Assembly: GCA_033782935.1 (NCBI GenBank)
Contig: JAWQEG010001327.1
Span: forward strand, 911,001-975,000
Length of the DNA stretch: 64,000 bases
Direction of reading: 5' to 3'
From: Petrolisthes cinctipes
Taxonomy: Eukaryota > Arthropoda > Malacostraca > Decapoda > Porcellanidae
Part shown: positions 55,872 to 64,000 of the stretch, one piece after another
Layout of the letters: each line of letters starts with the position of its first letter
Numbering within the stretch: the first letter of the stretch is position 1
Position numbers and translations under genes: made by a program
Notes under the pieces: generated by a model
What the model was told of the DNA's origin: nothing
The model's database searches: none
Seen by the model: the letters and a program-made list of their open reading frames with translations, nothing else

Positions 55872-57245
55872 AAAGGGGGGGAAGGGGGGAACAAGAGGGA
55901 GGTGGCAAGTGGAAGATTGAATGACATCGAGTATAGAGAGGAATATAAGAGGAGGGTGGGTGAGGTGCTGGAGGATGCATGGCTGAGTATAGGGGAGGAA
56001 GTGGTAGTGAATGATGTGTATGAAATGTTTAAGACACTAGTAATGAGGACAGCAGCAGAGGTAGTGGGATACAAGACACAAAAGAGTGGAAAAAAGGGAG
56101 TGCATGGTGGCCAGAAGAAGTGAAAGATGCAGTATAGATGAAAAGGATATAGATATAGGAGAACATTAAAGAGGCGGTGGTGCTGATGGTACAGCGGTTA
56201 GGAATGTGTCTGAGGAAGTGAAAGAGAGGTGGAAGAGAGAATATTATAATGTATGTAAGAGGCAAGTGAAGAGGATGGTGAATGAGAGTAAAAGGAGAGG
56301 GGATGAGGAGTGTGGTAGGAAACTGAGTGAGAAGTTAAAAGAAAACAAGAAATTAATTCGAAGGAGGTTAAAAGAGTATGAGGAGAAGGAAAGTCTGGTA
56401 ACGTGAGGATGAAGAGAGAGGATGGAGTTACTGTGAGTGTAAGTGAGGAAGTGAAAGAAGTGTGGAAGAGGTATTTTGATCGTTTGATAAATGAGGAGAC
56501 TGGATGGGAGGCGGTGATGACATGCATGGGGATGGAGGCAGGTGGTAGACGACAGGATGTACAGGGAGAATTTGGAAGGGAAGAGGTTAGGAAAGCAATA
56601 GGAAAGTTGAAGATGGAAAAGGCACTGGGGGTGGATGGGATAACTGCTGAAATGTTAATGTGTTGAGGGGGAGGTAGTGGTGGAGTGGATGTTGCTTATA
56701 TGCACATTGGCTTGGAGGCAGGGAGAGGTGCCAGAGGATTGGAGGAGAGCCATAATTGTGCCTTTATATAAGGGGAAGGGGAGTAAGGATGAGTGTGGTA
56801 GCTATAGGGGAATAAGCCTTCTTAATTAGTGTACTGGGGAAGGTGTATGGGAAGGTTCTTACTGAGAGACTGATTGAAGTAACAAGGAAAAAAGTTAGTG
56901 AGGAGCAGGGAGGGTTCAGAAAGGGTTGAGGGTGTGTGGACCAGGTATTTTAATTAAACTCAATAGTGGAGAAATATACTGGTATGGGTAGGAATTTGTA
57001 TGCTGCCTTCATGGACTTGGAGAAGGAAAACGTTAAGGTTGATAGGAGAGCTATGAAAGAGGTGTTGAGAATTTATGGTGTTGAGGGGCCTTTGCTGAAA
57101 GGCATTGAGGCCTTTTATGCAGATGCAAAAGCATGTGTGCGGGTAGAGGGTGGTCTAAGTGAGAGTTTTAATATTAGTGCAGGGCTGAGACGAGGGTGTG
57201 TTATGTCACCATGGCTGTTCAAAATATATATAACTATATATATCA
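55872..57245 (+). pseudogene. LINE, 5' half to RT motif 4 (plus strand), degraded
   Basis: Pieces in order: EYKRRVGEVLEDAWLS, VKERWKREYYNVCKRQVKRM, VSEEVKEVWKRYFDRL, VRKAIGKLKMEKALGVDGI (KAxGxDGI motif), AAFMDLEKENVKVDR (the F-x-DLEKAYD motif with catalytic D kept) and GLRRGCVMSPWLFKIY. Many frameshifts and stops between. Homology ends abruptly after MSPWLF, before the YxDD. The missing half of the same kind of protein occurs on the minus strand at 58940-57370. Confidence 0.75.
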
Positions 57246-57656
57246 CTAGCACGAATCATGGTTTTACTGTGTACACATAGTTTTTGACGATTACTCCTAT
57301 TTCTATGTTCACTGCAAGGCAAAAAATAAAAGCAGTACAATAGCATATCAAGGTCGTTGTTATAAGTGACGAAATTCATTCACGGAATTCAACATCTTAC
57401 TTAGTCAAGCCCTCCTATGCCCTTCACGTTTATCTCCCTCACGTAGTCTTTTACACTGTTCTCCTATCTGGCCGAGGGTTAGCCTCTCACACCAGGTCCT
57501 ACTACTCCACTTCCATATACCTTCTTTGCAAACTCCACGTCTTGCATTCTCTTCACATGTCAAAGCCACCTAAATGTTTTAGGCTTTACCCTCTCAACCA
57601 CTCCATACTCAATACCAATTGCCTTCTCACTTATACCACATTTCTCATACTGTATG

Positions 57657-58031
57657 TATATGAATCTGCATACCAATGAACATACTTTATTGACATATAC
57701 CACATATATAATCGCCATAACATATTATGTACAAGGGTACTGTATGTACCGTATCAGTATACTATATCTACATTGATGTACAATAAATATCCCCTCTATG
57801 TATACTGTATAACTAATATATGAACTTGGCAACACCGCTTACATGCGGCAACATTGTGTAGCCCTAGCGGCATGTAAGGGAACCTCAGAGCCTTGAGGGA
57901 GCTGGCATACTGTTCTCACGTAACCCCTCTGCTGCATTGTTAGTTCTCAATAAGAACCTACATATTAAGAAGAAGAAGTGTTTCTTTCTCCAGCCATAAC
58001 CTAAGTGTACTTGTGAGCTGTTGGAGGACGA
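57657..58031. mobile_element. Solo-LTR-like insertion in the minus-strand LINE
   Basis: About 375 bp with CATAC on both sides (57652-57656 and about 58032-58036), starting TGTATG on the plus strand. It holds aataaatatccc and a ctcaataagaacctac segment like polyadenylation regions of LTRs, and no ORF. The right end does not read CA, so the LTR call is tentative. Confidence 0.4.
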
Positions 58032-58480
58032 CACCCATACACATACACACTCTCATTACTTTCTCTATCCCACCTGATAATCACATGCATTTCTCAAGTA
58101 ACTCACTCACTTCCACTGCACCTATTCTAGACTGGAGAGCCCTATTCCATATCCATGTCTCCGATGCATATATCAGCGTTGGCAGGAGTATACTCTTTCG
58201 TAGTCTTCTTTTCATTTCCATGCTCAGACTTTTACCCTTCATGATTCTCCCCAGTGATCCCATGACCTGTCTACCTATCACTGCTCTCTCCCTAATTTTT
58301 CCGTTGATACTGCCATGTTTCCACAGAACTGTTCCCACGTATGTACTTAAACTCCCTCATCTCCTCCATCCTCTCACCCCTTAGAGTTATTTCACACTTT
58401 GTCCCAGTTGTTATCCCCACTCTATAGGGTGTAGCAAAGTCAATCACTTCAGTTTCTGCACTCTCAAATACCATCATCTT

Positions 58481-58686
58481 AAACGGTGAATAAAACCCAC
58501 TCTTGTTGACGGAAATAATATATTAATCCATACAGTTTCGGTGGACACTGCCACCATCTTCTCGCTAGACCACTGAAGATGGTGGCAGTGTCCACCGAAA
58601 CTGTATGGATTAATATATTATTTCCGTCAACAAGAGTGGGTTTTATTCACCGTTTATGATCATCAGGCCAGTGTGATTTCACCACC
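58481..58686. mobile_element. Perfect 82-bp hairpin insertion with 11-bp target duplication
   Basis: 58480-58561 and 58575-58656 are exact inverted repeats (82 bp arms, 13-bp loop tcgctagaccact). About 30 further bases follow. ACCATCATCTT flanks the insert at 58470-58480 and 58687-58697 and duplicates a LINE codon stretch. The right arm contains ctgaaga, a ggtgg/ccacc stem and gaaac, the core words of a hammerhead ribozyme as found in Penelope-like elements. Confidence 0.8.
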
Positions 58687-58940
58687 ACCATCATCTTACT
58701 TTTACCAACAGTCACCTTCAGTTTCCTTCGTTTACGCACGGACAGAAATTCATCCACCACCCTTCCCAACTCCCTTTCACTCTTAGCCATCAGCAAATTA
58801 ACTTGCCACCAAGGACAAATTTACTTTACTCAGCCTCAGCTTGATTTCCAGGCCATCCACTGTGGCCTTCACCTCCCTCATACAACCATCCATATAGACG
58901 CTGAACAGCCACGGTGACATCATTTCTTACGGTATTATTA

Positions 58941-59478
58941 GCTAGCTAGCATATTCAATTCGTGTGAGTGTATGCATGTGGATTAATTTATTTGTAATTG
59001 TTTAATTAATTATTGTTGGTGTCTGACTGAGTAATAAATGTAGTTTCGTAACATAATTGGATTTGTGTGAACCGACGTAACTGATAATAACTACTAAATT
59101 CATATATAACGAGGGAGCTCATAGATAAATAAATTGTAGATGAGGGAAGGAAGATAAAGGGATAGATTAAATCTCCAAACAGACGACGGCGCCGCCAACT
59201 AGTCGAAACGTCAAATCAGAGTCCGGGAGTATGGAAAGAATAAAATTTACCTATATAACAATCATTTCTCCCCTACCGTTACAATATCTTATGTTTCATC
59301 ACACTTGGATTTATTTCATACTGACATGGATAATAGAGTTGAATTATATCGAAAGGCTATGTTTACATTGAAGTCCTGACTCATAGATAGATTTAACATT
59401 ATGGCTTGATGCATAAGGCAATGCTATATAATGCTCCTTATTTTTGTCTGTGTTTGTGTGTGTGTATGTGTGTGTGTG

Positions 59479-59509
<31 letters not shown>

Positions 59510-59554
59510 GCTGGGGATGAAACGGATAAACAAATCTTGGCTCTGAAGAACGCT
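58941..59554. other. No gene; GT and poly(T) tract at 59447-59506
   Basis: AT-rich spacer. At 59190-59225 cagacgacggcgccgcc...gtcgaaacgtc weakly recalls a hammerhead core. A (GT)n run passes into about 28 T. Confidence 0.4.
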
Positions 59555-60278
59555 TAATTTATGAGCCCCCTGTAGGGGGTTATTGCCTTAAGTAGTGATG
59601 TGGGCAATACTTTAAGGGTTTGGGCTCACCTTAGGCCCCAGCCGCTAGCTTTCACGGTGGTATTCTTTAAAAGAAATCTTTCCTTACATATATCTTTCCC
59701 TTCTAATGATTTTTCCCTACCTTCATTATGCTTAAAGAATTCCTTGGTAGGGAAGGAAAAGTTTACATGTTGGTAGCCCTGTGCCATGGAAATGATAAAT
59801 GTGTGTGCGTTTGTACGTCTATGAGCCCTCCAGGTGCAAAATATAAACAATAAACACATCCACGCTGTGCTCACGAGGTTTTGTTTTATGCGATGAAATT
59901 GTTTATAACATCATTGATTTAATATATCCTGTAGTAAAAGGATGATGATAATAATAATGGTATAAATATAGTGGGGAACTTTGTTCACTTCTACTCGTCA
60001 TAATTTCTTTGTCTAATGTTATATCGAGTTGTGACAAATACACTACAATCATTGCTGAGACTAATGGTATAAAAAAAATTGTATATCCTGAATAAAAGAA
60101 TGATAAATAATATACAAACATATACCACCACGAGCAGCATGGTGTCAAGAGAGGATTCTCATCATATTAGTGGTGTAGAGGTGAAGGAGGAGTCAGGTGA
60201 GTATATGGACCAATCAGGAGACACCTGACCTATGACGTATACAACACAGTCCAACACAAATTTTGAACCGAGTATTTT

Positions 60279-60309
<31 letters not shown>

Positions 60310-60775
60310 TTATTTTTTTTTTATTTAGAAATTTGGAAGAAATGCCTCATTTATTTACTAAACTCTTTTTCCTTCGGTGATACAATACTGTTGCACGTGT
60401 TTCCAATATATTATGATGTTATAAAGAAAACATCAACAGTACATGATAAAATATAACAAAAGAATTAATGAAGGAATGGGGTAAATGTTTCCTTCATGTT
60501 CCAATAATATACTCGATTCAAGGGAAGGAATTTAAGGCCAGGAGAGGAAGGAAATCTTTAAGAATAGAAAATTAGTGATATATTTCTTTCCCATGGTTTT
60601 GAAGGGAAAGAATTTTTTAAGAATACCATCGTCAGTTCTTCGACTGACTCTCATTTCTTTCTATTTCCTTCCTGTTTGCTGCATCTCCTCTCTATCACCT
60701 TTTTCTGGCGCTGTATGATCTCGCTGTTGCTGCACCTAATGTCAATCAATCCATCAATCAATAAATCATTTATGA
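59555..60775 (+). repeat. Tailed interspersed repeat split by a TIR element
   Basis: 59570-59655 and 60633-60775 together match 51270-51440 (gggcaatactttaagggttt, ggccccagccgctagctt | ctatttccttcctgtttgct, ctctctatcacctttttct). The right part ends ggcgctgtatgatctcgctgttgc...(TCAA)n, like the ends of LINE copies A and B. Confidence 0.75.
59656..60632. mobile_element. TIR transposon/MITE (977 bp), no transposase recognised
   Basis: Ends ggtggtattctttaaaag (left) and, inverted, gatggtattcttaaaaaat (right) are imperfect inverted repeats continuing with tctttccctt blocks. Possible TCA duplication at both sides. Contents are AT-rich with T runs at 60282-60320 and no transposase-like ORF. Confidence 0.65.
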
Positions 60776-61105
60776 GCCAGTTGGGGTATTTCATATCTAA
60801 GAATATTTGCTAAAATTATACGTTTGCAGATTCCAAATGTTGGGAACTACTGTATGGAATAAATATTTCGTCTGCTATCTTTTTTTTTATCTTTTTTTTC
60901 TACTTGCATAGATGACAATGACAATGTGATATTCCATCTGATTGAGGTGATATGTTTCCAGTGAGAGAATGGCGCAACAAGTAGCTTCTAATTTACCAAA
61001 GAGAGATAATACCCCACTTAGAGACTTATTCTAAAATTATGATATTTGATATTCTTTACTGAATTATTAATTACTACTGTAGTTACTTTGAATACCATCT
61101 CTGAC
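60776..61105. other. No gene; receptor intron
   Basis: Sequence between the tailed repeat and the receptor exon's donor. Nothing else seen. Confidence 0.4.
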
Positions 61106-61196
61106 CTTACGCTGCAACATTCCCAGCATTCCAGTCCAATTGCCGTCTGGAAGTGAAATTCCCCACACGTGGTCTTCAGGTTGAACGAGAACATAC
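61106..61196 (-). CDS. Variant ionotropic receptor exon: ligand-binding lobe S1, N-terminal part
   Basis: 91 bases: one base plus 30 codons, between acceptor ...ttgttggtacag and donor GTCAGA. It reads YVLVQPEDHVWG, then LPDGNWTGMLGMLQRK. The pattern (Y-x-L/V-V-x-P-x-D-x-x-W-G ... DG-x-W-x-GM-x-G-x-L) is the ligand-binding start of arthropod IRs, and the next exon (44480-44638) continues it in phase. No stop. A second GT two codons earlier (GTAAGG) is an alternative donor but would break the phase. Exons upstream (signal peptide and N-terminal region) should lie to the right. Confidence 0.83.
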
Positions 61197-61471
61197 CTGT
61201 ACCAACAACACAAGATATCCATTTATACTTGGCATTCCAAAATGTAATATTATATATAGGGGAAAACAGTTTACTGTGCTAGGCCAGAATGATCTTTTTT
61301 CACAAGGGAAATGGAGACAAAGAGAAGGCATAGCAAGCTTGAAAGAAAATGAAGAAACGGAGGGATCATAGAAGAGAGGAAAGGGATCTCCAGTCTCACA
61401 CAAAGGGATTCCATATCCTGGCATAGTTTGGAGGAATCAGAACTTGCTAATTTCCCACAGCAGTTACTTAC

Positions 61472-61540
61472 CTTCCAGTATTACTTGCATCTTCGTGGGC
61501 AGGACGGTAAATTGTTCAAGTCTTTCAATAGCAAGTTTTC
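61472..61540 (-). CDS. Possible upstream receptor exon
   Basis: 69 bases between a good acceptor (atgttttgtcag) and a good donor (GTAAGT). Only one frame is open: KLAIERLEQFTVLPTKMQVILE plus G. The VLPTKMQVILE part would suit the first strand of an IR ligand-binding lobe. It ends in phase 1 and the exon at 61196 needs phase 2, so another exon of about 100 bases would have to lie between; none was seen. Tentative. Confidence 0.3.
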
Positions 61541-63385
61541 CTGACAAAACATAACTATTCCTACTGTTTTCCATGTGACTCATTCGATTTCAACATCCAC
61601 TTATTTCTGAGATATCCTGTTTTGGCCGTACTTCATCACACTAACAATCTTGTTGGATATCAGGGTTTTGAGTAATTTAAGCACCAAGAAAAAATGTGAA
61701 ATAACAGAAATGAGAAAATTGGAAAACCAGAGCCGTTTTATCAAAGCATGGCTCAGGTTTACCAATTTCTGGTAAGCATAAATAAAAAATTAAAATGACA
61801 ACCCCAGCCATTTCTGGCAAAACGTGACTCGGGTTTTCCTCTTGTTATTAAGCTTCTTTTCCAAGAAGACCAGCATATAGTAAAATCGTCAAAAGAATGG
61901 CAGCAAGAGGATTGACCATAGAAAATAAAAATCACTCGATCATCGTCATTTGGTTCAGCACCATACCCACAACTTGCCAATCACAGCGCATGGCTAGCCA
62001 CCTCAGCTCCGCCGTGAGCACAAGAGAAGCATTTAGAAGGGTAACTAATGCATACTCGATTATATTAATTTTTGCATATACACTCGTATGTTAAGTTTTA
62101 TCTTCTGTCTATTATATATTGCTCTTTTTCAATGTGGTACGTTATTGAAACTTTCTCGTATTTTGTTGAACTTAGGAGGATAAGAGTTATATCATTCTTG
62201 TTTATCTAGTATAATAATAATAATAATAATAATAATAATTATTATTATTATTATTATTCCCCAACCACCGCCCTAGCGACGTCATTTTGTTGTCCAAGTG
62301 CAAGATTGGGATACGAAGACCGTAATAATAATAATATTAATAATAATAATAATTATTATTATTCTGACAGTAAGGAAGCTCCTTATGCATCTACCTAGGT
62401 GAACCGACTCTAGAATACACGGTACAGTTTATTGGTAATATACAAGAGTGCAGTACATATGATATGGGGAAGGCCAGCCTGCTGTGCAGCGTCATGGAGA
62501 GTCGGTAGTTGCAGCGTCGCTTGTGTAGAAGTGTAAAGCAGAGGTACGACGTGTGGTCAGAGTGGGAACGCGTGTGCTGCAGGTATGAGATGACGGCAGG
62601 AATAGGGCGGGTCCTTCCACTTTGGTAGCTCGCTGGATAGTCTGCCATACAAGCGCAGCTCCGCTACTTTTATCTCCTTGCTTCAGGTTCCCGAATGTAG
62701 CATCACCCACGTGATCACGCCATCACCGGACCTGCTGCAGCCACCTCGATTCATACCACCTCGATTCAAGCCAGACTGTGGCTTGTCTGGGTCAGGGAGA
62801 GTACAAAGGAACAGGGAGCGGCGTACCAGTACATGGAATATATAGAGGAATACAGAGTGGTGTGTATGGCGCCACTGTATTATTATTATTATTATGCTAA
62901 CTTCTATATTATTGTCAAAAACGGTAGAATATGTATGTCAGGATATTATTCCCATAGTAAAAGTTGTTGGCGTGTGAGTTTTGTATATGTATGTTATCTG
63001 ATATAATTCACATAATTTTCTGTTGTGTCATGATGTGGATCCACGATGTATGTACAGTTTGCCACACTCCCGAGGGGTTTGTCAACGTTGGCCGAGATAG
63101 TTACCCCGAAACCCAGGTAGTGAGCTCTGTCCAAAGGGTTCACTGTGGGAAGGAGAGGGGTGGGGGTTGAAAGAGCTAAGAGGGGTTTCAGTAGCATAGG
63201 AAGGGTGCCTGTACTTTTAATAAATGTACGAAAATGTACCCAGTTATAATCACATTCGTGTCACTTATTAACATCATTAAAGGTTAGATAAACTTTTTCA
63301 ATATTATGATGTAACAGAAAATCAACCGAGGTAACATTATTGTAAACTTTACTCGTATTGTATGCACTGGTTATTATAAAGCATT
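61541..63385. other. No gene recognised
   Basis: Presumed 5' intron or flank of the receptor. It contains TAA/TTA tracts (62212-62360, 62879-62895) and a moderately GC-rich segment at 62480-62800 that may be a repeat. Open frames lack known motifs. Confidence 0.35.
62212..62360. repeat. Two self-complementary (TAA)n(TTA)n tracts
   Basis: (ATA)n passing into (TTA)n at 62212-62258 and again at 62325-62361, with 66 bases between. Each could fold on itself, as does the tract at 34873. Confidence 0.85.
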
Positions 63386-64000
63386 ACCCCCCCAACGGGA
63401 ACCGTCTTGACGTGGTGAGGGGGCTTGCGTGTCTCTGAGACCTGGCGAGCTAGACTAGAGGGGGCCCCTGCTCCTCCCCGATTTCGGGTAGAGAGGGCTT
63501 CCCATGCTAGTAAGGTGGCCAGTGAGAGACCAGACTAAATGGTTCCCATGCATTAGGCTGCCAGTACGGGCCAACAGTGCTGCCCTCCAGAAGGACTGCC
63601 CTCTAGGGGCTGTCCTATGTTGGATGGTTGGGTGTCTGGGCCGGGAGATGTTGGGGAAGGGGGTCTCAGCACCGTCGTGGGCAAACTTTCGAGCAATTGG
63701 GGCTGCTTTTTAAAACGAGTGGCCCCGTGGGGGAAGAGGTACCCCGCCCACGGCGACCAGCGCTCGGTCCCCTCATCAGCCCGGTAGGTAGTAGCTCTTG
63801 GCTCCTGGGGCCAACAACAATAAATTTATGGTATTTGGATAAAGAAAACCCCCAAACTCTTCCTCGAGTGGTGGTCGACCAGGCCCTCGAGACGTCACTC
63901 TCTGGTCGTGGTAGTAAGCAGAAAGCTGCAAATAAGACTAGACCTAGCAGGTCGGGTGTTGTGTCGAAGAACCCTGATAGCGATTTGGACACGTTAATGT
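63386..64000 (+). mobile_element. LINE copy D, 5' end, cut by window end
   Basis: Starts cccccaacgggaaccgtc and follows the 5' UTRs of copies B and C, including the short sense ORF at 63504-63713. Confidence 0.9.
63835..64000 (+). pseudogene. LINE copy D ORF1 start (start codon lost), partial
   Basis: The frame matching the ORF1 of copies B and C begins with TTG instead of ATG at 63835-63837 (LDKENPQTLPRVVVDQ), then ETSLSGRGSKQKAANKTRP and SRSGVVSKNP. It is open to the window end. Either the ORF is silenced by the start change or it uses a non-ATG start. Confidence 0.75.

Larger units (their letters stand above)
57370..58940 (-). pseudogene. LINE, RT 3' half and C-terminus (minus strand), degraded and interrupted
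   Basis: From 58930 leftward: VMSPWLFSVYMDGCMRE, then FLSVRKRRKLKVTVGKSKM, a hairpin insertion, VIDFATPYRVGI, EEMREFKYI, GKIRERAVIGRQVMGSLGR, ILPTLIYASETWIWN, RESNESVY, an inserted block (57657-58031), YEKCGISEKAIGIEYGVVER, KKVYGSGVVGPGVRGQP. The YxDD region near 58800 is degraded. Same family type as 28520-29250. Confidence 0.75.

Noticed and set aside
61472..61540. Joining this 69-base exon directly to 61106-61196
   Set aside because: The phases do not fit (1 versus 2), so a direct splice would shift the frame; listed only as a low-confidence exon.

Overview
This is eukaryotic DNA built mostly of transposable elements, with at least three separated exons of one host gene. Tandem non-LTR retrotransposons, PIF/Harbinger, Tc1-like, piggyBac, hAT, Mutator-like and Penelope-like elements, (TCAA)n tails, and long GA/CT/AT/GT and TAA microsatellites point to a large arthropod genome. 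The divergent ionotropic receptor exons and the LINE families look most like a decapod crustacean; this is inference from recalled families, not from a search. No prokaryotic gene, CRISPR array, rRNA or tRNA gene was recognised.

Host gene: on the minus strand, small exons with GT/AG borders encode consecutive parts of a variant ionotropic glutamate-type receptor (IR). They lie at 61106-61196 (start of ligand-binding lobe S1), 44480-44638 (rest of S1, up to M1) and 7780-7997 (end of the pore loop, M3 and start of S2). The phases of the first two exons match exactly. The intervening 16.5 kb and 36.5 kb, and so almost the whole window, would be intron packed with transposons. The short M1/pore exon expected between the last two was not found.

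Layout. 1-6046: minus-strand Ty3/Gypsy element with pol order protease-integrase-RT and most of RT/RNase H deleted, inserted into LINE copy A (6047-7392). 8320-12880: an old LINE split by a 3.8 kb PIF/Harbinger element flanked by TTA, with a transposase gene and an opposing MADF-BESS gene, and itself carrying a foldback repeat. 13133-19512: nearly complete LINE copy B (ORF1 gag-like; ORF2 endonuclease-RT-RNase H). 19710-20156: unidentified open frame. 20340-23691: second LINE family (EN-RT). 23776-25032: Tc1-like element joined to the 5' half of LINE copy C (25033-28316, minus). 28.5-31.8 kb: LINE remnant and several unusual tandem arrays. 31804-33010: broken piggyBac transposase. 33941: THAP-like exon. 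34-37 kb: simple repeats. 37058-42202: full-length LINE of a third family with a clear 13-bp target duplication. 45.7-51.4 kb: second copy of the EN-RT LINE, interrupted by a 0.9 kb repeat and a palindromic MITE; the same 0.9 kb repeat recurs at 50.4 kb. 51.5-53.7 kb: hAT transposase split by a foldback-type Mutator-like insertion. 54.8-55.9 kb: Penelope-like RT. 55.9-58.9 kb: two oppositely oriented halves of a LINE, with a solo-LTR-like insert and a perfect 82-bp hairpin. 59.5-60.8 kb: tailed repeat split by a TIR element. 63386-64000: 5' end of LINE copy D.

Nearly all transposon ORFs carry stops, frameshifts or deletions, so no element here looks autonomous. The main value of the window is the nested insertion record and the host receptor gene threaded through it.
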